Source: Pseudarthrobacter sp. (GTDB lineage: Bacteria > Actinomycetota > Actinomycetes > Actinomycetales > Micrococcaceae). Taken from it: a DNA stretch of 61,970 nucleotides. The notes beneath the pieces were generated by a model. That model was not told the DNA's origin. It saw only the letters and a list, made by a program, of their open reading frames with translations, and searched no databases. Shown here piece by piece: positions 44,366 through 52,659 of this stretch. How positions within the stretch are numbered: the stretch's first letter is position 1; every line of letters begins with the position of its first letter. Where the stretch lies: NCBI GenBank assembly GCA_031178005.1, contig JAPSJV010000017.1, positions 1 through 61,970 of the forward strand, given 5' to 3'. The position numbers and the translations under genes were made by a program.

Positions 44366-44399
44366 AGCGTCAAAATAACGTGATACATGAGGTAATTAC

Positions 44400-45464
44400 A
44401 TGATTCGTCCACGCCCTTCGGGCACAGCGCCGTTCGCGTTGTCAGTACTCGACAACGCACTCACAGGGGTTGGCTATTCGGCCCACGATGTCCTCGACGA
44501 CGTCATCAGGCTCGCCCGCCTTGCCGACCAACGCGGCTACCAGCGGTTCTGGATGTCGGAGCATCACGCCATGCCCGGAGCCTCCATCCCCTCCCCACAG
44601 CTGATGGTGGCCCGGCTCATCGGCGAGACCCGGAATATCAGGCTCGGCGCGGGCGGAATCATGCTGCCCAATCACGTCCCGCTCGTCATTGCCGAGCAAA
44701 TCGGCCTGCTAGGCGGATTGGCGCCAGGGCGAATCGATCTTGGTCTGGGCCGGGCTCCCGGGACTGACAGCGCAACCGCATCCGCCCTGCGACGCCACAG
44801 CGGGGCAAACGATGACTTCCCCGGACAAGTCGAGGAACTACTGGGCTTCCTGGGGAACGACTTCCCGGACAACCACCCCTACCGTGGCGTACCGGCCGTA
44901 CCCGGCCCATGGCAGGCGGACCAGAACCGGGTGCCTCACACCGGCTCCCCCGCCGACATTTGGATCCTCGGATCCTCTACGTATTCAGCCCATCTCGCGG
45001 CAAGCCTGGGCCGGCCATACGCGTTCGCCCTGCAATTTGGCAGCGCCGATGTCCTGGGTGCCATGCGCATCTACCGCGAGAACTTCCAGCCCTCCCGGTT
45101 CCTGGATCAGCCCTACAGCCTGGTCAGTGTTGGGGTTGTCGCGGATGATGACGCGGCGGAGGCACGGCGCCAGTCCTCGTCCACGGCACTGGCAATGCTG
45201 AGGATGTTCCAGCGCAAGACGTTTTCAATCTTCCCGCCTGAAGATGTGGCGGCCTTCCAAGGCACACCCCAGGAGCGGCAGGTTATTGAGGAGTACACCG
45301 ACCGGGTCATTCACGGCACGGCAGCTGAGGTGGCGCGGGGGCTGGAGGAACTTCAAAGCCAGACCCGGGTCGATGAGGTAATGCTGGTGGTGCAGGGTCA
45401 CACCCGTACCGCGCAGGCGCGCACAGTTGAACTGATGGCTGACCACTACAACATGTCCGCCTAG
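44400..45464 (+). CDS. LLM-class flavin-dependent oxidoreductase (luciferase-like)
   Basis: The protein has 354 residues. It starts PFALSVLDNALTGVGYSAHDVL, with FWMSEHHAMPGASIPSPQLM, GAGGIMLPNHVPLVIAEQIGLL and GRIDLGLGRAPGTD, all typical of the MsnO8-like branch. IWILGSSTYSAHLAASLG follows. It uses reduced flavin, and the substrate is unknown. The ATG follows TGAGG. Its TAG stop shares the CTAG palindrome with the stop of the convergent HxlR gene. Confidence 0.9.
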   Translation: MIRPRPSGTAPFALSVLDNALTGVGYSAHDVLDDVIRLARLADQRGYQRFWMSEHHAMPGASIPSPQLMVARLIGETRNIRLGAGGIMLPNHVPLVIAEQIGLLGGLAPGRIDLGLGRAPGTDSATASALRRHSGANDDFPGQVEELLGFLGNDFPDNHPYRGVPAVPGPWQADQNRVPHTGSPADIWILGSSTYSAHLAASLGRPYAFALQFGSADVLGAMRIYRENFQPSRFLDQPYSLVSVGVVADDDAAEARRQSSSTALAMLRMFQRKTFSIFPPEDVAAFQGTPQERQVIEEYTDRVIHGTAAEVARGLEELQSQTRVDEVMLVVQGHTRTAQARTVELMADHYNMSA

Positions 45465-45844
45465 CCCAGGGCAGCCGGTCCGGTCCTGTCGTCATAGGAA
45501 TCCCGGGCCTGCAGGACCTCCTCGATGTACTGCTCGGCCCAGCGGCCCAGGGCCGTCAACGGCTCCCGCAGCGTTTGCCCAAGAGGGGTCAGCTCATAGT
45601 CAACGCGTGGCGGCATCTGATCGTAGGCGGTCCGGCTGACGATGCCGTCGCGCTCCAAATCCCGCAGAGTATCCGCGAGAACTTTTCCGCTGATGCCTGC
45701 AACGGCGTCGCGCAGTTCCCCGAACCTCAACGGGCCGTCGCTGAGGGCAATAACGATCATGGCGGTCCACTTGTTGGCGATCTTCGCCAGGGAAGTCCGC
45801 GACGGACAAGTGGCAACCATGACGTTCCAGGCAGGCACGTTCAT
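45461..45844 (-). CDS. HxlR/DUF24-family regulator
   Basis: The protein has 127 residues from ATG 45844, which follows AAGGAG. The wHTH reads IANKWTAMIVIALSDGPLRFGELRDAVAGISGKVLADTLRDLERDG (about 24-69). The cysteine in VATCPSRTSL is at the DUF24 redox-sensing position. It is divergent from a SnoaL-like gene across two GTTAC/GTAAC palindromes. Confidence 0.88.
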   Translation of the reverse strand: MNVPAWNVMVATCPSRTSLAKIANKWTAMIVIALSDGPLRFGELRDAVAGISGKVLADTLRDLERDGIVSRTAYDQMPPRVDYELTPLGQTLREPLTALGRWAEQYIEEVLQARDSYDDRTGPAALG

Positions 45845-45860
45845 GGAATCCAGCTCCTTA

Positions 45861-45894
45861 GTTACGTTGAAGTAACAGGTTACCGAATGTAACC
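45861..45894. promoter_or_regulatory. Two palindromes of HxlR type
   Basis: GTTAC-6-GTAAC (45861-45876) and GGTTAC-5-GTAACC (45878-45894) lie side by side in the divergent HxlR/SnoaL region. Tandem palindromes of the same half-site point to two regulator dimers. Confidence 0.6.
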
Positions 45895-45927
45895 ATGATC
45901 TTGTACCCACCTAACAAGGAGATCACC

Positions 45928-46329
45928 ATGACCGTCCAGACACCTGCCGCCGTAGCCACCTCATACTTCGACGCACTCGGCCGCGGCGACGTCTCCTCGG
46001 CTATGGCACTCTTCAGCCCCGACGTCGTATGGCACCAGCCGGGCGCGAACCAGTTCTCCGGTGACCATCAGGGCCTCGACGGCGTGGGTGCGCTGCTGGG
46101 CGGAATGATGGAAGCAAGCCAGAGCACTTTCCAGCTCGCAGTCGCCGGCCCGGCGATGGTGAACGGTGAACTGGTCGCCGTGCCGGTTCAGTTCTCCGGC
46201 AGCCGCACCGATGCTTCCATGGACATGCCCGGCATTGACCTCCTGACAGTCCGAGAAGGAAAAATCGTCGAGGTCCGGCTCTTCTCTGCTGACGGCCCGG
46301 CAGAGGATGCCTTCTGGGGACAGGCCTAG
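45928..46329 (+). CDS. SnoaL-like/NTF2-fold protein
   Basis: The protein has 133 residues. AVATSYFDALGRGDVSSAMALFSPDVVWHQPG is the usual SnoaL start (about 8-39). The end DLLTVREGKIVEVRLFSADG matches the last strands. It may be a small isomerase, hydrolase or dehydratase; catalytic residues are not conserved enough to say. ATG 45928 follows AAGGAGATCACC. Confidence 0.85.
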   Translation: MTVQTPAAVATSYFDALGRGDVSSAMALFSPDVVWHQPGANQFSGDHQGLDGVGALLGGMMEASQSTFQLAVAGPAMVNGELVAVPVQFSGSRTDASMDMPGIDLLTVREGKIVEVRLFSADGPAEDAFWGQA

Positions 46330-46357
46330 CCTGCCCGCAGGAGAAGACGAAGCAGCC

Positions 46358-46630
46358 CTACGACGCTTCCTCGAGCGGCTCGGCGCCCGGCCCCTGCAGC
46401 TGCGTCCACACGGAATCCAGGGACAGCCCCAGCTCAACGGCAAGGGCAGCGACAATCCCGAACGACGGCGTCGCGATCCGTCCGGTCTCGATCTTCCGCA
46501 GTGTCTCAGGGGAAACTCCGGCACTGAGGGCCACTTGGCCCAGCGTGCGCTCACCCCTGGCGTCCCGGAGCACTTCGCCCAGCAGCTTGCCGCGGTGGAT
46601 CTCTTCGGGACTCAGGGGCACTCTAACCAT
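46358..46630 (-). CDS. Small XRE-family regulator
   Basis: The protein has 90 residues. The helix-turn-helix is RTLGQVALSAGVSPETLRKIETGRIATPSFGIVAALA (about 28-64). It is divergent from a methionine aminopeptidase gene across a 32-bp near-palindrome. It may control its own gene and the peptidase. Confidence 0.88.
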   Translation of the reverse strand: MVRVPLSPEEIHRGKLLGEVLRDARGERTLGQVALSAGVSPETLRKIETGRIATPSFGIVAALAVELGLSLDSVWTQLQGPGAEPLEEAS

Positions 46631-46645
46631 TCCCCAATACTAATA

Positions 46646-46677
46646 CCGTTATAGTAATACCGGTATACCTATAACGG
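46646..46677. promoter_or_regulatory. 32-bp two-level palindrome, probable XRE operator
   Basis: CCGTTATA (46646-46653) and TATAACGG (46670-46677) flank ATACCGGTAT (46657-46666). All share the same centre. The right arm overlaps the ribosome-binding site GGAGG of the aminopeptidase gene, so a bound protein could block both transcription and translation start. Confidence 0.65.
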
Positions 46678-46686
46678 AGGATGACA

Positions 46687-47457
46687 GTGATCGAAGTACT
46701 TACGCCCCGGGAAGTGGAAGCCGCACGGCCGTCAGGCCAGTTTGTGGCCCGGACCCTCGCCGAGCTCAAGAAAAAAGCGAAGCCCGGCGTGAACCTGCTG
46801 CAGCTCAACGACTGGGCCGCGAAGATGATCGACGACGCCGGCGCCCGCTCCTGCTATGTGGACTACGCGCCGTCGTTTGGCCGTGGCCCGTTCGGGAAAG
46901 TCATCTGCACAGCCGTGAACGACGCCGTCCTCCACGGCCTGCCCCACGACTACGTCCTGAAGGATGGGGATCTACTCACCCTCGATTTCGCGGTCAGCCT
47001 CAACGGCTGGGTGACGGACGCTGCCATCAGCTTCATTGTGGGCGACGGTGGCACCGACGAGGACCAGCGGATGATCGATACCACCAAAAAAGCCCTCCAC
47101 GCCGGGATTAAAGCCGCACAGCCCGGCGCCCGCATCGGCGACATCTCCTACGCCGTCGGCTCGGTCCTGGAGTCGGCAGGCTTCGAGGTCAACACCGAGT
47201 TCGGCGGCCACGGGGTGGGCAGCACCATGCACCAGGATCCGCACATCTCCAACAAGGGCGCCCCCGGCCGGGGCTACAAACTGCGGCCCGGCCTCCTCCT
47301 GGCCATCGAGCCGTGGGTGATGGCCGGAACCAGCAACCTGGTGATGGACCCGGACGGCTGGACGCTGCGCAGCGCCAACGGCGGGCGGACGGCGCACTAC
47401 GAACACACAGTGGCCATCACGGAATCCGGGCCCGTCATCCTCACCCAGCTGGACTGA
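46687..47457 (+). CDS. map: Type I methionine aminopeptidase
   Basis: The protein has 256 residues from GTG 46687, which is 6 bases after GGAGG. ATG 46681 abuts the site. The pita-bread fold metal ligands are visible: Asp in LLTLDFAVSLNGWVTDAA (two Asp), His in EFGGHGVGSTMH, Glu in LLAIEPWV and Glu in HYEHTVAI. It removes N-terminal Met. This is likely an extra copy beside the essential housekeeping gene expected in the ribosomal-protein region (inference). Local control by an XRE protein is unusual for such a gene. Confidence 0.92.
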   Translation: MIEVLTPREVEAARPSGQFVARTLAELKKKAKPGVNLLQLNDWAAKMIDDAGARSCYVDYAPSFGRGPFGKVICTAVNDAVLHGLPHDYVLKDGDLLTLDFAVSLNGWVTDAAISFIVGDGGTDEDQRMIDTTKKALHAGIKAAQPGARIGDISYAVGSVLESAGFEVNTEFGGHGVGSTMHQDPHISNKGAPGRGYKLRPGLLLAIEPWVMAGTSNLVMDPDGWTLRSANGGRTAHYEHTVAITESGPVILTQLD

Positions 47458-47495
47458 GCCGGGCGGGGGCCAAGGACAAAGGGAACCAAAGAGAG

Positions 47496-48212
47496 CTACG
47501 GCCAGGAGCCCTCTTCCTCGTGGCAGACCAGCATCTCGCGCACTTCGCAGCCCTTCGGCTGGGACAGCGCAAACAGGATCGCCTGCGCCACATTCCCCGG
47601 GTCGTTGAGGCGGGAATCGTCCTGCGGCCTGTACTGCTCGGTACGGTCGTCGAAGAACCGCGTTTTCATACCGCCCGGGATCATGGTGGTCACGCCGATC
47701 GAGCCGCCGGTTTCGGCGGCGAGCGCGTGGCTGAAACCCACCACCCCGAACTTGGAAGCGCAGTACGCGGTGGCGTCCGCAACAGCCCGCTTGCCCAGCG
47801 TCGACGCAACAGTCACCACCCGGCCATGCGTTTCCATCAGGTAGGGCAGTGCGGCTCGGACCACGGACACGGTACCCATCAGGTTCACGCCGATCACCCG
47901 CTCCCACTCAGCGGCGTCCACGTCCGCGAGCTTTCCGCAGCGGTCAATCCCGGCAGCGGTGACGACGGCGTCCAAGCCGCCCAGCGTCTCTGCGGCTTCA
48001 CGCACAGCTGCTTCAACGGCAGAGCGGTCGGACACGTCCACCTCATATGCCTTGGCCTCAGCCACCGAACTGATGTCCCGGTCCAGCACCACCGGCGTCC
48101 CGCCCGCCTGCAGAACTGAATGGACGACGGCGGCGCCAAGCCCGGACGCGCCGCCCGTTACCAGGACGCGGCCCGGGTTAGCCGTGACAGGAGCAGCAGA
48201 AACAGAAGTCAT
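47496..48212 (-). CDS. Classical short-chain dehydrogenase/reductase
   Basis: The protein has 238 residues. The cofactor motif is VTGGASGLGAAVV and the acidic VVLDRDIS suggests NAD(H). NAG appears as TAAGID, and the catalytic motif is TAYCASKFG with Ser in VASTLGKR. It starts 28 bases after hldE on the same strand, so it is probably the last gene of the heptose operon. It is not HldD, which is an extended SDR of about 310 residues. Confidence 0.9.
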   Translation of the reverse strand: MTSVSAAPVTANPGRVLVTGGASGLGAAVVHSVLQAGGTPVVLDRDISSVAEAKAYEVDVSDRSAVEAAVREAAETLGGLDAVVTAAGIDRCGKLADVDAAEWERVIGVNLMGTVSVVRAALPYLMETHGRVVTVASTLGKRAVADATAYCASKFGVVGFSHALAAETGGSIGVTTMIPGGMKTRFFDDRTEQYRPQDDSRLNDPGNVAQAILFALSQPKGCEVREMLVCHEEEGSWP

Positions 48213-48240
48213 GGGTTTTCCTTTCGTCGGGTAAGAAATT

Positions 48241-49602
48241 TCAGCTCACTTTGGCCAGCGCGTCGGCCAGCCCGGTAGTGGACCGTGCCGGGTGGTAAGG
48301 CACCGTTTCGCAGCGGCCGCCCCAGCTCTCGACGAGGGCTGCCTCAGGCAACCGTGCGCCGTCGTAATCCCCGCCTTTAACCCAGATGTCCGGGCGGAAC
48401 CTGGCCAGGCAGGCCTCCGGGGTGTCCTCGTCGAAGACCTCCACGGCGTCCACGCATTCAAGGGCCAGGAGCAGTTCCAGCCGGTCCTGCTGGTTCATGA
48501 TGGGCCGCTGGTCACCCTTGAGCCGCCGCACGGAGGCGTCCGAGTTCAGGCACACCACCAGGCAATCGCCCATCTCCCGTGCCGCGGCGAGCGCCCGGAC
48601 ATGCCCGGCATGCAGGAGATCGAAGCAGCCTCCCGTGGCCACCACCACGCCACCGTCGGCCCGGACGGCGGCCGCGAGCGCTGCAGCTTCCGAAGGCCGA
48701 ATGGCGGCGGCTGGCCGTTCCGGCAGCGTGTTGACCCCGCCGCGACCCAGGAACTCTGCGGCTTCATGGACTGCAAGAACCGCAGCATCCGGCACAGCGT
48801 GGCCCGCCACCAGGTGCGCGGCCAGGCTGGCTGCCAGCCTGTCGCCCGCTCCGCAGGGATCGCTGACAGCCGTCCGTGGCGCCGGCAGCAGCAGGGGTTC
48901 GGGGTTGCGGCGGCTCACCAGTGTGGCCCCCTGCGCTCCCATGGTCACCAGCACGGCCCGGCTGGACCAATGCCGCAGGAGACCGGCCGCCAGCTCGCCC
49001 GGGTGTGCGCCCCCGCCATTGGCGGCAACGGATCCCGCGAATTTCTGCGCCTCACCAAGGTTGGGGGTGACGACGGCGACTCCCGGCACCGGATCGGCGC
49101 CGGCCGGGTGCGGGTCCCACACAATCGGCACATCATCCGCCAGCTCTTCCAGCAGTTCCCGGAGCTCGGCGTTCTTCGCCAGCCCCCGGCCGTAATCGGC
49201 GACGACGATCGCTCCGGCCTGCCCGATGGCGGCCAGCATCGCCGGGGTTACGGCCGGGACGGGTGCAGGCTCACAGCCTTCGTCCACACGCACGACGGCC
49301 TGCTGCCCCGCCTGCACCCGCGTTTTCACCGGCGTCCTGGCACCGGAAGGTCCTGCCACCACCCGCACCCCTGCCAGGGCGCGTTCCAGCGGAAGCCGGG
49401 AGTCGTCGTCGGACATCACTGTCACGAGGGTGACGGCGTGACCGTCTTCCAGCAGCATCCTTGCTACCAGCCCCGCCCCGCCGGCTCGACGCCGGGTGCT
49501 GGACACATCCACCACCGGCACCGGCGCATCGGGGCAAAGGCGGGCGGCTTCGCCCTTGATGTCGACATCCAGCAGGACGTCGCCCACAACAACGATCCTC
49601 AT
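48241..49602 (-). CDS. hldE: Second bifunctional heptose kinase/adenylyltransferase (HldE-like)
   Basis: The protein has 453 residues. The kinase half has [30 protein letters not shown] (2-31), AGGAGLVARMLLEDGH and the catalytic GAGDRLAASLAAH. The nucleotidyltransferase half has TGGCFDLLHAGHVRALAAAREMGD, VVCLNSDASVRRLKGDQRPI and WVKGGDYDGARL. It is about 47 residues shorter than the 35-kb copy, and the kinase substrate motif is AGGAGL rather than PGGAAN, so the kinase half is divergent. It overlaps the GmhA gene by four bases. Confidence 0.88.
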   Translation of the reverse strand: MRIVVVGDVLLDVDIKGEAARLCPDAPVPVVDVSSTRRRAGGAGLVARMLLEDGHAVTLVTVMSDDDSRLPLERALAGVRVVAGPSGARTPVKTRVQAGQQAVVRVDEGCEPAPVPAVTPAMLAAIGQAGAIVVADYGRGLAKNAELRELLEELADDVPIVWDPHPAGADPVPGVAVVTPNLGEAQKFAGSVAANGGGAHPGELAAGLLRHWSSRAVLVTMGAQGATLVSRRNPEPLLLPAPRTAVSDPCGAGDRLAASLAAHLVAGHAVPDAAVLAVHEAAEFLGRGGVNTLPERPAAAIRPSEAAALAAAVRADGGVVVATGGCFDLLHAGHVRALAAAREMGDCLVVCLNSDASVRRLKGDQRPIMNQQDRLELLLALECVDAVEVFDEDTPEACLARFRPDIWVKGGDYDGARLPEAALVESWGGRCETVPYHPARSTTGLADALAKVS

Positions 49603-50312
49603 GGCCGGCCTCCCTTCACCCCTGCCCGGAGCGGCCCCCGCGCGGCAGTCCGCCTCGGAACCTGCACCGGGATCTTCCGGGATCCGCGGCGCTTCACTTC
49701 GGCATCAAACGCCCGGCACATCGCGTGAATGGCGATCAGGTGCCCCTCCTGGGCGTTGGCCGCGATGGCGTCGACGCACACCGATTCATCGCAGGCTGCG
49801 GCCAGTGGGTTGGGTGCGGAGCCGGTCAGCGCCCAGGTGGTAACGCCCACCCTGCGGGCCGACTCGGCGGCCCGCAGCAGGTTGGGACTTTTACCGCTGG
49901 TGGACAGAAGCAGCAGAACGTCGCCTGAGCGTCCGTGGGCCCGGACCTGCCGGGCAAACACCTCGTCGTAGCCGTAATCGTTGCCGATCGCTGTCAGTGC
50001 CGAGCTCTCCGCGTGCAAGGAGATAGCGGAGAACGGGATGCGTTCGCCGTCAAACCTGCCTACCAGTTCGGCGGTCAGATGCTGGGCCTCGGCAGCCGAC
50101 CCGCCGTTCCCCGCGGCCAGGAGCCGCTGGCCGGCCAACAGCCGCTGCGCCAGTTCGACGCCCCATGCGGCCAGCGTTCCGGATTGTTCCCGGAGCGACT
50201 CGAGTGCCGGGAGCACGTTGTCCAGGTGGGCGGTCACACGTTCGACGGCGTTTGGTTCACCGGCAGGACTTTCTGCCAGATCACCCTTGGGAACCACAGC
50301 TTGCGTACTCAC
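49599..50312 (-). CDS. gmhA: SIS-domain sedoheptulose-7-phosphate isomerase (GmhA-like)
   Basis: The protein has 237 residues. GmhA signatures are [42 protein letters not shown] and [25 protein letters not shown], keeping the Gln-Glu-x-His catalytic stretch. It converts sedoheptulose-7-phosphate to D-glycero-D-manno-heptose-7-phosphate. A basic tail of about 30 residues ([19 protein letters not shown]) extends beyond the fold. The start codon is GTG. It overlaps both neighbours by four bases. Confidence 0.88.
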   Translation of the reverse strand: MSTQAVVPKGDLAESPAGEPNAVERVTAHLDNVLPALESLREQSGTLAAWGVELAQRLLAGQRLLAAGNGGSAAEAQHLTAELVGRFDGERIPFSAISLHAESSALTAIGNDYGYDEVFARQVRAHGRSGDVLLLLSTSGKSPNLLRAAESARRVGVTTWALTGSAPNPLAAACDESVCVDAIAANAQEGHLIAIHAMCRAFDAEVKRRGSRKIPVQVPRRTAARGPLRAGVKGGRP

Positions 50313-51598
50313 AGTGCCACCCCTCCCACGGACGAGTATTCCGCCGCGGCCGATCCCCGCAGCGCCTTCCGGTAAGCCTTCTCCGTCTCCTGGGCCACCC
50401 TGTCCCAGGAGTAGCGCGCACGTACCCGCCGCTCACCCGCCTGGCCGTAGGCGGCCGCCATCTCCGGGTTATCCAGCAGGCGGGCTATGGCTGTTGCGGT
50501 TGCCTCCGGGTCCTTCGGCGGGACGTGCAGCCCGGTGCGGTGGTTCAGGACAGTATCGCCAAGTCCGCCTACGGCCGCTGCCACCACGGGAACACCGCAG
50601 GCCATCGCCTCGAGCGGAACAATCCCGAACGGCTCGTACCAGGGCGTGCACACCACGGCATTGGCACTGCGGAAAATGCCGGGCATGGCATCGCGGGAAA
50701 CCTGCCCGCGGAACACCACCTGATCGGCAACGCCCACTTCCCGCGCCAGTTCCTGCAGCCGCCGGCCCTCGGGGTCCGCGGCCAGGTCATCGGCGGTGCC
50801 GCCGCCACCCACAATGACGAGTTCGACGTCGTCACGCCCCTGCTCCGCCAGCCGCGCCAAAGCGGAAATCACCAGGTCCACGCCCTTCCGCGGGACCAGC
50901 CGGCCGACGGACAGGATGCGGTGTTTGCGTCCGCGTTCCTCTGCAGGCCCTTGGTCGGAGAACAGGTCCAGGTCCACGCCGCAGGGCGCCACAGAAACCT
51001 TGGTGGCATCGATGCCCATCGCCTTGAGCTCGAACACCTCGTTCGGGCAGGTTGCAATGATCCTGTCCACGGACTGCCCCACGGACGGCTCCAGGAACTG
51101 ACGGTCCGCGGGGCTGGTGTCCTGCGCCCCCTGGTGGCGGCGTTTCACCGTCCCCAAAGCGTGGAACGTCTGGAGCACCGGAATGCGGGATGCCTGGAGG
51201 GACTGCCGGTACCGCTGGTTGCTCCCGGCCGCGTACAGGCGCACGGCGTTCAGGGCGGCCAGGCCGGACATCCAGAAGTGGGCATGCACCACGTCGGGCG
51301 CACTGAACTCCCAGTCTGCAGCAACCCGGTCTCCGAGCAGCGGGATGTACGGAAGGAGTTCATCCTTGGGCACATGGGTGGGTGGTCCGGCGTCGATATG
51401 GACAACCTCCACCCCCTTGCCCACCTGTACCCGTGGCGGCAGGTCCGCTGAGTCCCTCCGGGTGTAGACACTGACGCTGTGGCCGCGCCGTGCCAATGCC
51501 GTCGCCAGTGCCGCTACATGGACATTCTGGCCACCGGCATCAACTCCGCCCAGCGCTGCCAGCGGGCTCGCGTGTTCGGAAATCATGGCAACTTTCAT
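50309..51598 (-). CDS. GT4-family glycosyltransferase
   Basis: The protein has 429 residues of the GT-B fold. It starts [31 protein letters not shown]. Donor-site motifs are [18 protein letters not shown] and the E-x7-E motif [21 protein letters not shown]. It resembles MshA/PimB-type retaining transferases and sucrose-phosphate-synthase-like proteins. The sugar is not readable. It is translationally coupled to both neighbours (four-base overlaps). Confidence 0.9.
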   Translation of the reverse strand: MKVAMISEHASPLAALGGVDAGGQNVHVAALATALARRGHSVSVYTRRDSADLPPRVQVGKGVEVVHIDAGPPTHVPKDELLPYIPLLGDRVAADWEFSAPDVVHAHFWMSGLAALNAVRLYAAGSNQRYRQSLQASRIPVLQTFHALGTVKRRHQGAQDTSPADRQFLEPSVGQSVDRIIATCPNEVFELKAMGIDATKVSVAPCGVDLDLFSDQGPAEERGRKHRILSVGRLVPRKGVDLVISALARLAEQGRDDVELVIVGGGGTADDLAADPEGRRLQELAREVGVADQVVFRGQVSRDAMPGIFRSANAVVCTPWYEPFGIVPLEAMACGVPVVAAAVGGLGDTVLNHRTGLHVPPKDPEATATAIARLLDNPEMAAAYGQAGERRVRARYSWDRVAQETEKAYRKALRGSAAAEYSSVGGVAL

Positions 51599-52659
51599 GG
51601 GATATTCCTTTCCGCAGGGAGCAACAGCGGGTTGGTGGACAGCACGGGTGTTTCCCGTAGGTTGCTGGCCCCACTGAAGCTGACTCGACCAGTGCTGGTG
51701 CGAGTGGCGAGGTCGGCCAGGATCGTGTCCCAGTCCGACAGGAACCTGGACAGGCCATACCTGGCCAGGGCAGCCTCGCGGGCCGCGAGGCCGCGGCGCC
51801 GGGCTTCCTCCGGATCCTTGATCAGGAGGGCGGCACAGCGTTGCAGTTCGGCGATGTTGTTGCTGATCGCGCCGGCTTCCGGAGGCACGGCCCTGGACGC
51901 CTCCGTGGTGTCCAGGGCCAGAACCGGCATGCCCAGGTGCATGGCTTCCAGCAGCGCCAGGCCTAGGGAGGTCCAGCGCAACGGGTGCAGGTAGGCGCGG
52001 CAGGCCGCCAGTTCGCGGTGCAAACTGGCAGTGGGCAGGTCACCCCGGACGGTGAGCCGGTCCTTGGAAAGTCCGACGGCGGCGGGCAGCCCTTCGCCGC
52101 CCATCCCGAAAACCCGGAGCGGGGCTGTGTCCGCGAAGCGCGGCAGCAGGTCCGTTCCCGTCACGCGGCCCCGCCGCACAGGTTCGTTGACCACCACGGC
52201 CAGGGATTCGTCGTCGCCGGCGTACAGGTAGCCGGGGTCCGCGATGCCGTGCTCCACCACCGTGGTCAGTGCCTCGCCGGAGTCCCAGAAAAGCTCGTTG
52301 AAGTGCGTGACGTGGACAACCGGAATCCTGCGCTGCCCGGCCAGCGGGTGGCGGGTAAACGGGACATCAGCCTTGGGCGTGTTGTGCTCAACATAAACGG
52401 CCGGAATGTCCACGCCCGGACGCTTGCCCAGCCCACGCTGCACCTCCTCCACTTCCTCGGGGCGCTGAAGGACCACTACGTCCACACTGTCCGGGTCGAG
52501 GTCCGCCATCACCACCTCCGTGGCCACCGGCCAGTCGCGGCCACCCCGCCCCAGGCCCCATGGTCCACGCGCCGGGAGCACAGGAAGCAGGTACTCATGC
52601 CGGCCCCTCACAAAGGCATCAGTCCACGATCCGTGGACGTGCCACAACAGAATGCGCAT
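51595..52659 (-). CDS. GT-B-fold glycosyltransferase
   Basis: The protein has 354 residues. [25 protein letters not shown] opens the acceptor half (2-26). The donor half has [33 protein letters not shown], with the E of the retaining GT4 pattern ([11 protein letters not shown]). It resembles wall-glycan transferases near heptose genes in actinobacteria. ATG 52659 has GGGAGG at better spacing than GTG 52662. Confidence 0.85.
   Translation of the reverse strand: MRILLWHVHGSWTDAFVRGRHEYLLPVLPARGPWGLGRGGRDWPVATEVVMADLDPDSVDVVVLQRPEEVEEVQRGLGKRPGVDIPAVYVEHNTPKADVPFTRHPLAGQRRIPVVHVTHFNELFWDSGEALTTVVEHGIADPGYLYAGDDESLAVVVNEPVRRGRVTGTDLLPRFADTAPLRVFGMGGEGLPAAVGLSKDRLTVRGDLPTASLHRELAACRAYLHPLRWTSLGLALLEAMHLGMPVLALDTTEASRAVPPEAGAISNNIAELQRCAALLIKDPEEARRRGLAAREAALARYGLSRFLSDWDTILADLATRTSTGRVSFSGASNLRETPVLSTNPLLLPAERNIP

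Noticed and set aside
47496..48212. HldD (ADP-heptose 6-epimerase) for the SDR gene
   Set aside because: It is a classical SDR of 238 residues with TAYCASK; HldD is an extended SDR of about 310 residues with a different N-terminal motif.
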